Source: Bathymodiolus brooksi (lineage: Eukaryota; Mollusca; Bivalvia; Mytilida; Modiolidae). From it: DNA of 64,000 nucleotides. Position numbers and translations under genes: made by a program. Numbering within the stretch: the stretch's first letter is position 1; the number at the start of each line of letters is the position of its first letter. The notes under the pieces were generated by a model. The model saw only the letters and a list, made by a program, of their open reading frames with translations. It did no database searches and was not told where the DNA came from. Of this stretch, positions 24,019 through 35,418 are shown in pieces. The stretch covers positions 49,352,203 to 49,416,202 of the forward strand of contig OY804586.1 in NCBI GenBank assembly GCA_963680875.1, written 5' to 3'.

Positions 24019-24735
24019 GTAAACGTTGGTTTAACATTCTTTACTCATCATTTCATTTTAACGTTGCAAAACGTTAAATGTATGAAAATTCATAACGTCC
24101 TTGGTTTGTCCGAGTATAACATTTACTTTAAACGTTAGACTAACGTTATAAAAACGTTATACTATTAAGTTAGTAAAATGTTATAAATTAACATAATATT
24201 AACTGTTAGTAAAACGTTATATGAACGTTATAAGTTTACGTTATCTTTTAGTTAGAGAAATACGTAAACAAGTAACGTTAAATGAATGTCAGTTGAACAT
24301 TCTTTATTCAATATTTTATTTTAACGTTGTAAAACGTCAAGAGAACGAAATATAATAACGTTCTTAATCTTTTTCAATGCAACGTTTCTATTAAACGTTA
24401 TAATAGTGTTATACTTTAACGTTATTACAAGGTTTATAAGTAAACGCAAACATATGTTATATAAATGCTACAAAAAACGTATAACATGTAACGTAAGTTA
24501 TACGTTGTACAAACGTTATTATTTTACGTTATATTTTGGTTTAAAACATAACGTAAAACACTAAACGTTAGTTAATCGTCAGGACAACATTGAAGATTAA
24601 ACGTTAATAATTGGACGTTTAAAAAACAATAAAGATTAACATTGTAAATAGGTCACTAGGTAACGTTTATATTTTACGTCGATATAACATTATAATAACG
24701 TTATTTTTGTACGTTACCTTACTATAACGTTACGC
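24019..24735. repeat. Tract dense in AACGTT(A) motifs
   Basis: Roughly two dozen AACGTT or near-copies (ACGTTATA, TAACGTTA, TTTACGTT) lie in about 700 bases, far more than expected in such AT-rich DNA where CG is otherwise scarce. The spacing is irregular, so it is a decayed short repeat or a motif cluster rather than a clean satellite. No open frame is conserved across it. Confidence 0.65.
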
Positions 24736-25748
24736 TTACGCTATGTTAGCAAAAACTGTTGCTTTTTTACATATATGTTAATGAATTTGAATTTGAATTC
24801 AAATACATGTAAATAAGTGCACTTTTGAATAAAAAAACTACAAAAACAAAATTTGCATTACAAAATTATAGGTACTTTGACATGTTATATACCAAATGAC
24901 CTATTATATGCCTTTTTATGACCAACCTGTTTTACACTAATAATAAATTTGATGAAAATATAACCCAATAATACCTTTCAAGCAAACCGGATGTGTATTT
25001 GAACTGCACACGAATGGTCCAGACCAGACGAGTATTTTTTTCTGAAATACATGTATGGTCTGAGTAGGCTTTACTCTTTTTGTAGTTTTAGTCACTTTTG
25101 CAGTAAACTTGACATGCTTTTAATGCCTTAAATTGATTCTAAAGCTGGCAACCCCTAATTTGGGGGATATTTTTATCCTTAATTTGAGGGGTAGTCCCCC
25201 AAACGAGGGATTATCCCTGGTTTGGTAACTTGTTGCCACCTGTTTAGCGTCGATTATGACGTCATAGTTTCCATTGAAAAACAACGCACTCCACGAAAAC
25301 TAATGTCCCACGATAACCCATGATCGGACCGTAAATGGTTGCTGCCTAAGTAACATACAAATGTACCCCCCTCCCCCCTTTTTTTCTGTTTTAAGCACAT
25401 GTAGCAAACCCTTATCCATATTAGATATGTAAACAAGTTTTCTTTAAATAATTATGATTTTATGTATGTTCTTTCTGAAACAGTATTTGAGGATTGGGTT
25501 ACATTCCAGTATCACGAGGATGCAATGAAACTGCAGGACTTAAATATAACAATAATCTATCAATCATCAACAGCGAAAAAAATGTACCCGGGAGAATAGT
25601 TAACTTCAACATGCTTTTTGCGAGAGTTTTTGCATATATTTTTCTTTTTTGTAGGTTTTTCCGATGTTTTTTTCGTGTTTGTGAAAAAGAGGGGGTCGTT
25701 GTTTCCACTTGCAGTGTACTCGCAATAATGTATATTAGAAATACAAAC
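24736..25748. other. Mostly unassigned DNA between the AACGTT tract and the candidate exon
   Basis: AT-rich for most of its length. At 25146-25237 three imperfect copies of a TAATTTGGGGGAT-like word lie between TGGCAAC and GTTGCCA, perhaps a very small inverted-repeat element. A perfect CRE/ATF palindrome TGACGTCA lies at 25257-25264. A possible 3' splice site, TTAAGTCCTGCAG, near 25529-25541 on the minus strand could serve the exon at 25749-25929. Nothing else could be supported. Confidence 0.4.
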
Positions 25749-25929
25749 CTTCAATTGCAGATGTAATTGCGGAATGAAACGACAGATTTAATAAAATCTT
25801 AATTAATTCATCTGTCGCAGAACCGTCGTGAATTTCCTGGCAAGCTTTATCGATTGCATCCATTTCTTTGTCTTTCTTGGCGGGCTTCTTCACGCAAGAC
25901 GCGCTGCCGCCTATCGTTTCACGAACCAT
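25749..25929 (-). CDS. Candidate first coding exon of an unknown minus-strand gene
   Basis: An ATG at 25929 opens a 60-codon frame with base composition richer in G and C than its surroundings. It has a lysine-rich stretch (VKKPAKKDKEMDAIDKAC) and a helical tail (ELIKILLNL, AITSAIE), and ends at GAAG|GTTTGT, a usable but weak donor. The codon is split after its first base. A pyrimidine-containing acceptor near 25529 would join it to a short exon reading VSLHPRDTGM and a stop, giving a protein of about 70 aa, but other downstream exons are possible. The family is not recognised. It lies about 280 bp from the Tc1 relic, which is on the other strand and probably unrelated. Confidence 0.35.
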
Positions 25930-26214
25930 AACTCTTCTTTAAAAAAAATTCTGATGTGTAATGTGGATCTCGGATTACATCGCTTCAGGCTTAAAACGAA
26001 AGCATGTATTTGTCGACTGTAAGAAAATAGAAAATAAAAAAATAAAATGAATAAACAACATCAATGAATAAAAATATGGGACACTCTCCCCTTTTATGGA
26101 CAAGTTCGGTTTCTAACGTTATGCGGAAAGAAGAAACTATACTGTACTTTTTTGTAAGGTCACATAACGATAAATCGAGGTAAAACAATTTCGGGAGATT
26201 ATTCATGTACACTT
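25930..26214. other. Intergenic, no feature recognised
   Basis: AT-rich stretch between the candidate minus-strand exon and the first readable transposase codons. It would hold the promoter of the minus-strand gene if that gene is real, and should contain the left terminal repeat of the Tc1 element, but no inverted repeat partner could be found. Confidence 0.4.
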
Positions 26215-26956
26215 TCAAGCAAAAATCGACGCAGGTCAGTTATCAAGATTATAACGAACGGAAAAGTTTTGAAAAAGCTCCTCGCTCTTGACGGCGAAGA
26301 AAAATGTCTGCTCGGAGTGAAGCCAGATTGAAGCGCTTGTTGAAGCAAAACGGTGGAAAAGTTCTGGGGGATATAGCAACTGAATTTAATATCGGAAATG
26401 GAGATCATAGTGTGAGTGAAAGGACTGTACAGCGATATTTACACAAAAACCGTATTTACAGGAGAATAGTGAAAAAGCGAATGGTTGTGAAAGAGATTAA
26501 CAGCAAAAAGCGATTGACATGGTGCTTACAAAACAGAAGATGGACTGTAAATGAAAACTGGAGACATATTATATTTAGTGATGAATCACAAATTGTTATT
26601 GGCCAGAATAATCGGGTTTACGTTTGGAGAACCCGCTCATGAAGCATACCGTCCAGAATGTATGACTGCTGAATGTGTGCCCAAAGTTTCCGTTGTGATA
26701 TGGGGTTGTATCACATGGTATGGTGTCGGTACTTTATTGTCAAGTTAATGGAAATATAAATGCAGAGAAATATATTTCAGTTTTGGATAGTCTATTATGG
26801 CCGGTTATTGGCCGTCATTTTCCGGATGATTCTTATGTGTTCCAGGACGACAATGACCCTGTCCATAGGGCTAGGATTGTGGAGCGGTATAAGCATGATA
26901 ACAACATTCATGGTATGGTATGGCCAGCCCAGTCACTGGATATCAAAAGTGTTGAA
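26215..26956 (+). pseudogene. Tc1/mariner-type (DD34E) transposase relic
   Basis: Three reading frames in succession give a recognisable Tc1-superfamily transposase. The DNA-binding region includes RTVQRYLHKNRIYRR (near 26420-26465) after an Arg/Lys-rich stretch. The first catalytic Asp is in FSDES (near 26575). The second is in FQDDNDPVHRA (near 26842-26874). The final Glu lies exactly 34 residues later after WPAQSLDIK, at codon 26954-26956. Frame changes occur near 26630 and 26735. The N-terminal domain is incomplete (a stop lies shortly before the ATG at 26304), no terminal inverted repeats were found, and the usual sequence after the catalytic Glu is missing because retrotransposon sequence begins there. 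The element cannot encode a working enzyme. Confidence 0.85.
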
Positions 26957-27835
26957 ACCAGTTGATGCTTTATTTAGAAGAAATGGAATTAGATGTTGTT
27001 ACTATATTGATGATTCTTTGATTATGAATCAAGATTTTGAGAAATGTACACCCGAAACTGCCTTTGTAGCTAGTGAAATGGATAAGCTTGGTTTTACTGA
27101 AAATATGAAGAAATCTGTTTTTCAACCAACACAGCGAAATGTGGTTTTTTTTTGGTCTGGTAATTGATACTATAGAATTTAAAGTTTTCCTGACAGAAGA
27201 GAAAATTGTTAAGATCCTTTCTCTCTGTTCATCAATACCAAAGGAAAAGAAAGTCACAATTCGCAAATTTGCTTCCTTAATTGGACTGGTTGTTCATGCT
27301 TTCAATACATTCATGCATTGCAGAAATTTAGAAAAAGATAAAATAAAAAATCTTAGCAATTCAGATAATTATGATCTGGAAATGTATATCTCCAATGAAA
27401 GCAAAACTGAAATGATTTCGTGGTCACACAATGTCAGAACATTAAATGGAAAGCCTATCCCCAGTTCAGTTTTGGATAGAAACTGATGTTTCATTAGAAG
27501 GCTGGGGTGCTTGTTTAGATGATAAGACATCTGGTGGTCGTTGGACTAATGTGGAATCTACTTATCATATAAATTATTTAGAATTATTGTCTATATTTAA
27601 TGCTTTAAAAGCTTTATGTGCAAATTCAAACAAATGTCATATAGGTATAACGAATGACAACTCCACCGCAGTGTCATACATTAACAATATGGGAGGTATG
27701 ACCTCCGAAGCTCTAGATGAATTAGCTTGTAAAATCTGGCTTTGGTGCCTTGAAAGAGACATATTTATATCTGCTCAGCATATTCCAGGAGACACTAACG
27801 TACAAGCAGATACTTTATCATGAAATTTCTCTCGA
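26946..27835 (+). pseudogene. Tyrosine-recombinase retrotransposon relic: reverse transcriptase (C-terminal half) and RNase H
   Basis: The sequence opens inside a reverse transcriptase palm (KVLKPVDALFRR), with the catalytic box YYIDDSL near 27001-27021. The fingers and the first catalytic Asp are missing. A thumb-like stretch (EFKVFLTEEKIVKIL) continues in a second frame after 27140. RNase H follows in a third frame from about 27448. It has ETDVSLEGWGACL (first Asp), YLELLSIFNAL (Glu), TNDNSTAVSYINN (Asp) and HIPGDTNVQADTLS at the end. This domain order and these motifs are typical of the DIRS/Ngaro order. Frameshifts near 27150, 27450 and 27825 make it non-functional. It is joined to a Tc1 relic at its 5' end. 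Confidence 0.85.
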
Positions 27836-28165
27836 CAATTTAGAGTGGAAATTAAAAGAAGACATTTTTAAAAGAATTTGTCATTATTTTATTCCAAACA
27901 TTGATTTGTTTGCCACAAGACATAACACACAATTAGAAAGATTTGCTTCATGGCATTTTGATTCACATGCAGTTTATACAGATGTTTTATCATTCTCATG
28001 GTCTGATGTTGAGCCATATATTTTTCCACCTTTTTCTTTGATTGGAAAAGTAATAAGCAAGATCTTTTTAAACAATGTTCAGAGAGCAATTTTAATTGTG
28101 CCTTTTTGGCCTACTCAAAACTGGTTTCCATTGCTAATTTTAGCATTGATTTGTAATCCAGGTTG
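27836..28165 (+). pseudogene. Linker region of the tyrosine-recombinase retrotransposon relic
   Basis: One open stretch contains DLFATRHNTQLERFASWH, then YIFPPFSLIGKV and IVPFWPTQNWFPLL. These are the conserved segments that connect RNase H to the recombinase in DIRS-type polyproteins (typically DLFASR...NTQL, FPPFSLI, VPxWPTQPW). A further frame change near 28160 leads into the recombinase. Confidence 0.8.
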
Positions 28166-29240
28166 CCAAAGCACAAGGATCTCCTGTACATGCCACTGAC
28201 TGCAGAAACTCATCCATTATCAGGGAAAACAGTACTTGTCGCCTGTGTTGTATCCGGTGTATTTTCCGGACTTTCAGCAGTTGAAACCTCCATCATCTTG
28301 GCTTCATGGAAGCCTTCCACAATCAAACAATACCAGCACTGTTGGAAACGTTGGACTATTTGGTGCCATAAATGGAAAGTGCATTTATTTAGACCGTCTG
28401 AAATTGATATTGTGAAATTTTTTACATTTTTGGTACAAAATAAGTACTCGTATTCTGTCGTTAATACTTACAGATCTATGTTTACCCAAACTTTACAGTA
28501 TTTTAATGTCCAATGGGTAAAAAATCCACTTTTGTTGTCTAGATTTATGCAAGTTTATATACGTGGGATGTTTCAAAAGAAGAGTTTGAAGATACCAAAG
28601 GGGCAATCAGAAACCTTATATCGAAGAAGAACAGACAACAAAAGAAAAAGCACAAACAACAATCGACAAAACATACATATTAAACTAGAGATTGGGTAAC
28701 ACGAACCCCACTAAAATTTTACGCACTCAACTCTGAAATTGATTGCACGTGTTGCTTTGACAACTGCTTCTAGGGCTCAGATTATTTCTGCCCTTGATAT
28801 TACTTTTATGTGTAAATATGTTGATAAAATTGTTTTCTACATTTAGAAAGTATTGAAAGCATCAACGCCATGAGTGCCTCTATCTAAGATAACTTTTTCA
28901 AATATGAAAAACCTGAAATCTGTGTAGTATCCACTCTTCAAGAGTATTTAAAAGGGACATCAGAGGTTCGCAAAAGTAACTATTTATTTATTTATATTTT
29001 TACCTATCGTAAGGTTACAACCAGTACCTTGACCAGATGGCTTAAACTTGTTCTGATGTTAAAGATTTTTCAGCTCATTCCTTTCGTAGTTCATCTCTTT
29101 CTGCTGCTTTTGGAGCAGGTGTCACATTGAAAACTATTATGGATACTGCAAATTGATCATCCAGTAAAACTTTTTTTTTTTATTTTACCATAAAGAAACA
29201 ACAAAAAGTTCGAATAACTTTGCAAATGCAGTTCTTCATT
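28166..29240 (+). pseudogene. Tyrosine recombinase relic of the same retrotransposon
   Basis: The core-binding domain is open to 28699, with SWKPSTIKQYQHCWKRWTIW and VNTYRSMFTQTLQYF. The catalytic domain is decayed but can be followed through several frames. LIARVALTTASRAQIISALD near 28740-28800 holds the first Arg. A segment near 29082-29150 reads HSFRSSSLSAAFGAGVTLKT and holds the His-x-x-Arg pair. It is followed by AN with a stop where Trp is expected, then FYHKE with the Tyr near 29190. All four catalytic positions (R, H, R, Y) are thus visible. Multiple stops and shifts make it dead. No split direct repeats typical of the order were found on either side. Confidence 0.75.
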
Positions 29241-29499
29241 CAATATGATTTGTACTATATTATTTAGTATAATGTATTTTATGTTGTGTTGGACAGTATA
29301 ATGAATATTAAATATGAAATTTAGTGGACAGTAAATTTGAAATGATGTTTATGATGAACATTAAATTTGTTTCACATTGAAGATTGATTATGCTATGATT
29401 ATTTTTCATATTTCTATTAAAATATGACACTTTATTAATATTTATTTTCTACAAGCCTTTTGATGTTGTTAGACATAGTTGTCTATGCCACTCTTTGAA
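29241..29499. other. AT-rich spacer, no feature recognised
   Basis: Short AT-rich stretch between the end of the recombinase relic and the first B-box satellite monomer. It may contain the worn 3' terminal region of the retrotransposon, but no repeat partner was seen. Confidence 0.4.
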
Positions 29500-31001
29500 C
29501 ATGCTACCGAGGGCGAATATGTATTAGAATGTTTAATAAGGTCACAGATTCCGACCTTTGTGAAATTAACACAAACATTAAATGGAGATATCTTCAGTGT
29601 AAAACATACATGTGTGAGAAGCATAATAACATTCATAAGACAGTTCAAAACACCTTTCAACATGAAACAGTAGACTTAAAACACCTCTTCAAGATCTGCA
29701 ACTAAAGTTTTTTTTTATCCATACAACGTCGAAAAGATGAGATTAATATCTATCAAGTTACTTTTCCTTAATTAAAAAAAAAAAAAAATTCGCCAGAATT
29801 GAGTTAACATTATGGTGTTTTTTTCTAGTTCAATAAGAAGACTATACATTCCGACACTTTCTAAACTTTGTGAAAGCCACATTGACTTTTAGTAGATGTG
29901 TCTTCACTGTAAAAACATTCATACGACAATTTAAACCAACATTCAACACGAAATAACTAATATAAAAACACCTCTTCAATATATGCAACTCAAGGCTTTT
30001 ATGAAAAAAATATCCATACAGCACAGAAATGAATACCAATATTCATCTAATTACTTTTTCTATTTTACTATTTACTAATTTTCAAACAAACAAACAACGT
30101 TCATCTGGACTTTATCAACATTATATTTTTTTTTCTCACAAATAATGATTTTATTGCACTAAATATTTCTGCAAACAATTTACTAAGTATACAGCTTTTA
30201 TCGTTTGTTGTTAATTACCAGGGATTTACTATTCAGCTAAGCTTGATTAGAATAAATAATGTTAGTACATTGTTTCATAAGTTTTTCAAGTTGATAAGAA
30301 GAGCACGAATTCACGAAAAACACATTTTGACTTTATGAAAGTGACACTGATATTAAATGGAGGTGTATTCTGTATAATACATATCTGAAATCGATGTAAG
30401 GATATTCACATGAAAGTACAAACCGCCACTCAACACGATATAGTCAAATATACGGTCACCTCTACAGGAACTACAACCAAATTGATCTAGATACTTTTAT
30501 CCTTTACAATTTTATCAATTAATTGATTGATCCTTAACGCCAACTTTAGCAATATTTCTTCTGTCGTGGCGTGAACACATTTTATGCTAACTTAAGACCC
30601 CAGACAGCACAGACATGATTATTATTGATCGAGACACGTTTTCTTTTACAATTTTATCAAATAAAGAAACATTTTTATCGGTTGATTGATTGATATGGTG
30701 TTTAACGCCAACTTTAGCATACTATATATTCCGACGCTTTCTTAACTTTGTGAAACGACAATACATCAAGTTGAGGTGTCTCCACTGTAAAACATACATT
30801 TGTTAGAAGAGTAAAAACATTCATACGACAGTTCATAGCTCCACTCAACACGAAACAGTAGACTTAAAAACACCTCTTAAATATCTGCAACTAAAGGTTT
30901 TTTTTAACAAATAACCCATACAGCGTCTAAAAGATGAACATTAATATTTATTTAGTTACTCTTTCCGAATTTTCAAGCAAACAAACAATGTTCATCTGGA
31001 T
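29500..31001 (+). repeat. B-box satellite, left partial higher-order unit
   Basis: Contains the last four monomer types of the higher-order unit, with B-box starts near 29548, 29848, 30315 and 30728. The array therefore starts inside a unit. It begins about 260 bp after the retrotransposon relic. Confidence 0.8.
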
Positions 31002-33188
31002 TTGATTTACATATTATTGAGGCGTTTGCTATTTAATAAGGTCACAGATTCTGACCTTTGTGATATTGGGATTTTTGCTAGTTTAATAAGAAGATCACAG
31101 ATTCCGACCTTTGTGAAATTGACACAAACATTAAATGGAGATGACTTCACTATAAAACTTACACGTGTGAGAAGCATAATAACATTCACAAGACAGTTCA
31201 AAGCTCCACTCAACATGAAACAGTAGATTTAAGAACATCTCTTCAAGATCTGCAACTGAAGGGTTTTTCGACAATAATCCATACAGCGTCCAAAATATGC
31301 AGATTAATATTTATCAAGTTACTTTTCCTTAATTGAAAAAAAATCTTGTTTTTTTGCCAGAATTCAGTTAACATTATGGTGACTTTTTCCTCGAATACTA
31401 TAGATTCCGACACTTTCTCAACTTTGCGACAGTGGGACTGACATTAAGTTGAGATGTCTTCATCGTAAACCTTACATGTATGAGAGAAGAGAAAAAAAAT
31501 TGCATACGACAGTTCAAACCCCCATTCAACACGAAATAATTGATACAAAAACACCTCTTCAAGATCTCCAACTCAAGGGCTTTATGAAAAATAATCCATA
31601 GTGTCGAAAGATTAAGATTAATATTGATCTAGTTATTTTTTCCGAATTTTCAAGCAAATAAACAATGTTCATCTGAACTTGATTGACATATTATTGTTGG
31701 GTTTGTTTGCTAGTTTAATAAGGTCACAGATTCCGACCTTTGTGAAATTGACACAAACATTAAATGGAGATATCTTCAGTGTAAAACATACATGTGTGAG
31801 AAGCATAATAACATTCATAAGACAGTTCAAAACACCTTTCAACATGAAACAGTAGACTTAAAAACACCTCTTCAAGATCTGCAATTAAAGTTTTTTTATC
31901 CATACAACGTCGAAAAGATGAGATTAATATCTATCAAGTTACTTTTCCTTAATTTAAAAAAAAAAAAATCGCCAGAATTGAGTTAACATTATGGTGGCTT
32001 TTTCTAGTTCAATAAGAAGACTATATATTCCGACACTTTCTAAACTTTGTGAAAGCGACATTGATTTTTAGTAGATGTGTCTTTGTGACAAGCGTAAAAA
32101 CATTCATACGACAGTTTAAACCACCATTCAACACGAAATAATTGATATAAAAACACCTCTTCAAGATCTGCAACTCGAGGCTTTTATGAAAAATAATCCA
32201 TACAGCACAGAAATGAATACCAATATTCATCTAATTACTTTTTCTATTTTACTATTTACTAATTTTCAAACAAAAAAACAACTTTCATCAGGACTTTATC
32301 AACATTATATTTTTTTTCTCACAAATAATGATTTTCTTGTACTAAATATTTCTGTAAACAATTTGCTAGGTATACAGCTTTTACCTAGTATCCTTTGTTG
32401 TTAATTACCAGGGATTTACTATTCAGCTAAGCTTGTTTAGAATAAATAATGTTAGTACACTGTTTCATAAGTTTTTCAAGTTCATAAGAAGAGCACGAAT
32501 TCACGAAAAACACATTTTGACTTAATGAAAGTGACACTGATATTAAATGGAGGTGTATTCTGTATAATACATATCTGAAAACGGTGTAAGGAAATTCACC
32601 TGAAAGTACAAACCTCCACTCAACACGATATAGTCAAATATACGGTCACCTCTACAGGAACTACAACCAAATTGATCTAGATACTTTTATCCTTTACAAT
32701 TTTATCAATTAATTGATTGATCCTTAACGCCAACTTTAGCAATATTTCTTCTGTCGTGGCGTGAACACATTTTATGTTAACTTAAGACACCAGACAGCAC
32801 AGACATGATTAATATTGATCGAGACACGTTTTCCTTTACAATTTTATCAAATAAAGAAACATTTTTATCGGTTGATTGATTGATATGGTGTTTAACGCCA
32901 ACTTTAGCATACTATATATTCCGACGCTTTCTTAACTTTGTGAAACGACAATACATCAAGTTGAGGTGTCTCCACTGTAAAACATACATTTGTTAGAAGA
33001 GTAAAAACATTCATACGACAGTTCATAGCTCCACTCAACACGAAACAGTAGACTTAAAAACACTTAAATATCTGCAACTAAAGGTTTTTTTTAACAAATA
33101 ACCCATACAGCGTCTAAAAGATGAACATTAATATTTATTTAGTTACTCTTTCCGAATTTTCAAGCAAACAAACAATGTTCATCTGGAT
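31002..33188 (+). repeat. B-box satellite higher-order unit 1 (2187 bp)
   Basis: Six monomers with B-box starts near 31103, 31404, 31731, 32025, 32505 and 32917. The third (31792-31986) keeps an open half-domain reading MCEKHNNIHKTVQ onward to TPLQDLQLK. The fourth lacks 18 bp over the central Cys pair. Confidence 0.85.
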
Positions 33189-35418
33189 TTGATTTACATA
33201 TTATTATTGAGGCGTTTGCTATTTAATAAGGTCACAGATTCTGACCTTTGTGATATTGGGATTTTTGCTAGTTTAATAAGAAGATCACAGATTCCGACCT
33301 TTGTGAAATTGACACAAACATTAAATGGAGATGACTTCACTATAAAACTTACACGTGTGAGAAGCATAATAACATTCACAAGACAGTTCAAAGCTCCACT
33401 CAACATGAAACAGTAGATTTAAGAACATCTCTTCAAGATCTGCAACTGAAGGGTTTTTCGACAATAATCCATACAGCGTCCAAAATATGCAGATTAATAT
33501 TTATCAAGTTACTTTTCCTTAATTGAAAAAAAATCTTGTTTTTTTGCCAGAATTCAGTTAACATTATGGTGACTTTTTCCTCGAATACTATAGATTCCGA
33601 CACTTTCTCAATTTTGCGACAGTGGGACTGACATTAAGTTGAGATGTCTTCATCGTAAACCTTACATGTATGAGAGAAGAGAAAAAAAATTGCATACGAC
33701 AGTTCAAACCCCCATTCAACACGAAATAATTGATACAAAAACACCTCTTCAAGATCTCCAACTCAAGGGCTTTATGAAAAATAATCCATAGTGTCGAAAG
33801 ATTAAGATTAATATTGATCTAGTTATTTTTTCCGAATTTTCAAGCTATTTGCTTGAAAATTCGGAAAAAATAACTAGATCAATGTTCATCTGAACTTGAT
33901 TGACATATTATTGTTGGGTTTGTTTGCTAGTTTAATAAGGTCACAGATTCCGACCTTTGTGAAATTGACACAAACATTAAATGGAGATATCTTCAGTGTA
34001 AAACATACATGTGTGAGAAGCATAATAACATTCATAAGACAGTTCAAAACACCTTTCAACATGAAACAGTAGACTTAAAAACACCTCTTCAAGATCTGCA
34101 ACTAAAGTTTTTTTATCCATACAACGTCGAAAAGATGAGATTAATATCTATCAAGTTACTTTTCCTTAATTTAAAAAAAAAAAATCGCCAGAATTGAGTT
34201 AACATTATGGTGGCTTTTTCATGTTGGCTTTTTCTAGTTCAATAAGAAGACTATATATTCCGACACTTTCTAAACTTTGTGAAAGCGACATTGATTTTTA
34301 GTAGATGTGTCTTTGTGACAAGCGTAAAAACATTCATACGACAGTTTAAACCACCATTCAACACGAAATAATTGATATAAAAACACCTCTTCAAGATCTG
34401 CAACTCGAGGCTTTTATGAAAAATAATCCATACAGCACAGAAATGAATACCAATATTCATCTAATTACTTTTTCTATTTTACTATTTACTAATTTTCAAA
34501 CAAAAAAACAACTTTCATCAGGACTTTATCAACATTATATTTTTTTTCTCACAAATAATGATTTTCTTGCACTAAATATTTCTGTAAACAATTTGCTAGG
34601 TATACAGCTTTTACCTAGTATCCTTTGTTGTTAATTACCAGGGATTTACTATTCAGCTAAGCTTGTTTAGAATAAATAATGTTAGTACACTGTTTCATAA
34701 GTTTTTCAAGTTCATAAGAAGAGCACGAATTCACGAAAAACACATTTTGACTTAATGAAAGTGACACTGATATTAAATGGAGGTGTATTCTGTATAATAC
34801 ATATCTGAAAACGGTGTAAGGAAATTCACCTGAAAGTACAAACCTCCACTCAACACGATATAGTCAAATATACGGTCACCTCTACAGGAACTACAACCAA
34901 ATTTATCTAGATACTTTTATCCTTTACAATTTTATCAATTAATTGATTGATCCTTAACGCCAACTTTAGCAATATTTCTTCTGTCGTGGCGTGAACACAT
35001 TTTATGTTAACTTAAGACACCAGACAGCACAGACATGATTAATATTGATCGAGACACGTTTTCCTTTACAATTTTATCAAATAAAGAAACATTTTTATCG
35101 GTTGATTGATTGATATGGTGTTTAACGCCAACTTTAGCATACTATATATTCCGACGCTTTCTTAACTTTGTGAAACGACAATACATCAAGTTGAGGTGTC
35201 TCCACTGTAAAACATACATTTGTTAGAAGAGTAAAAACATTCATACGACAGTTCATAGCTCCACTCAACACGAAACAGTAGACTTAAAAACACTTAAATA
35301 TCTGCAACTAAAGGTTTTTTTTAACAAATAACCCATACAGCGTCTAAAAGATGAACATTAATATTTATTTAGTTACTCTTTCCGAATTTTCAAGCAAACA
35401 AACAATGTTCATCTGGAT
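33189..35418 (+). repeat. B-box satellite higher-order unit 2 (2230 bp)
   Basis: Same six monomers as unit 1, starting near 33292, 33595, 33948, 34257, 34735 and 35155. It is longer because of a perfect hairpin (33813-33883) in the second monomer and a 13-bp duplication near 34217. Confidence 0.85.
33813..33883. repeat. Perfect hairpin, 33-bp arms, 5-base loop
   Basis: The left arm 33813-33845 (ATTGATCTAGTTATTTTTTC...CAAGC) is followed by TATTT and then its exact reverse complement at 33851-33883. The other higher-order units have CAAGCAAATAAACAATG here. The new bases equal the reverse complement of the preceding sequence including AAATA, as expected from a strand-switch replication error. 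Confidence 0.95.

Noticed and set aside
25146..25237. Small element bounded by TGGCAAC and GTTGCCA with G-rich inner repeats
   Set aside because: Seven-base inverted repeats and no target duplication are too weak to call a transposon.
25257..25264. Perfect CRE palindrome TGACGTCA as a promoter element
   Set aside because: It lies downstream, not upstream, of the candidate minus-strand exon, and no plus-strand gene start follows; an 8-mer can occur by chance.
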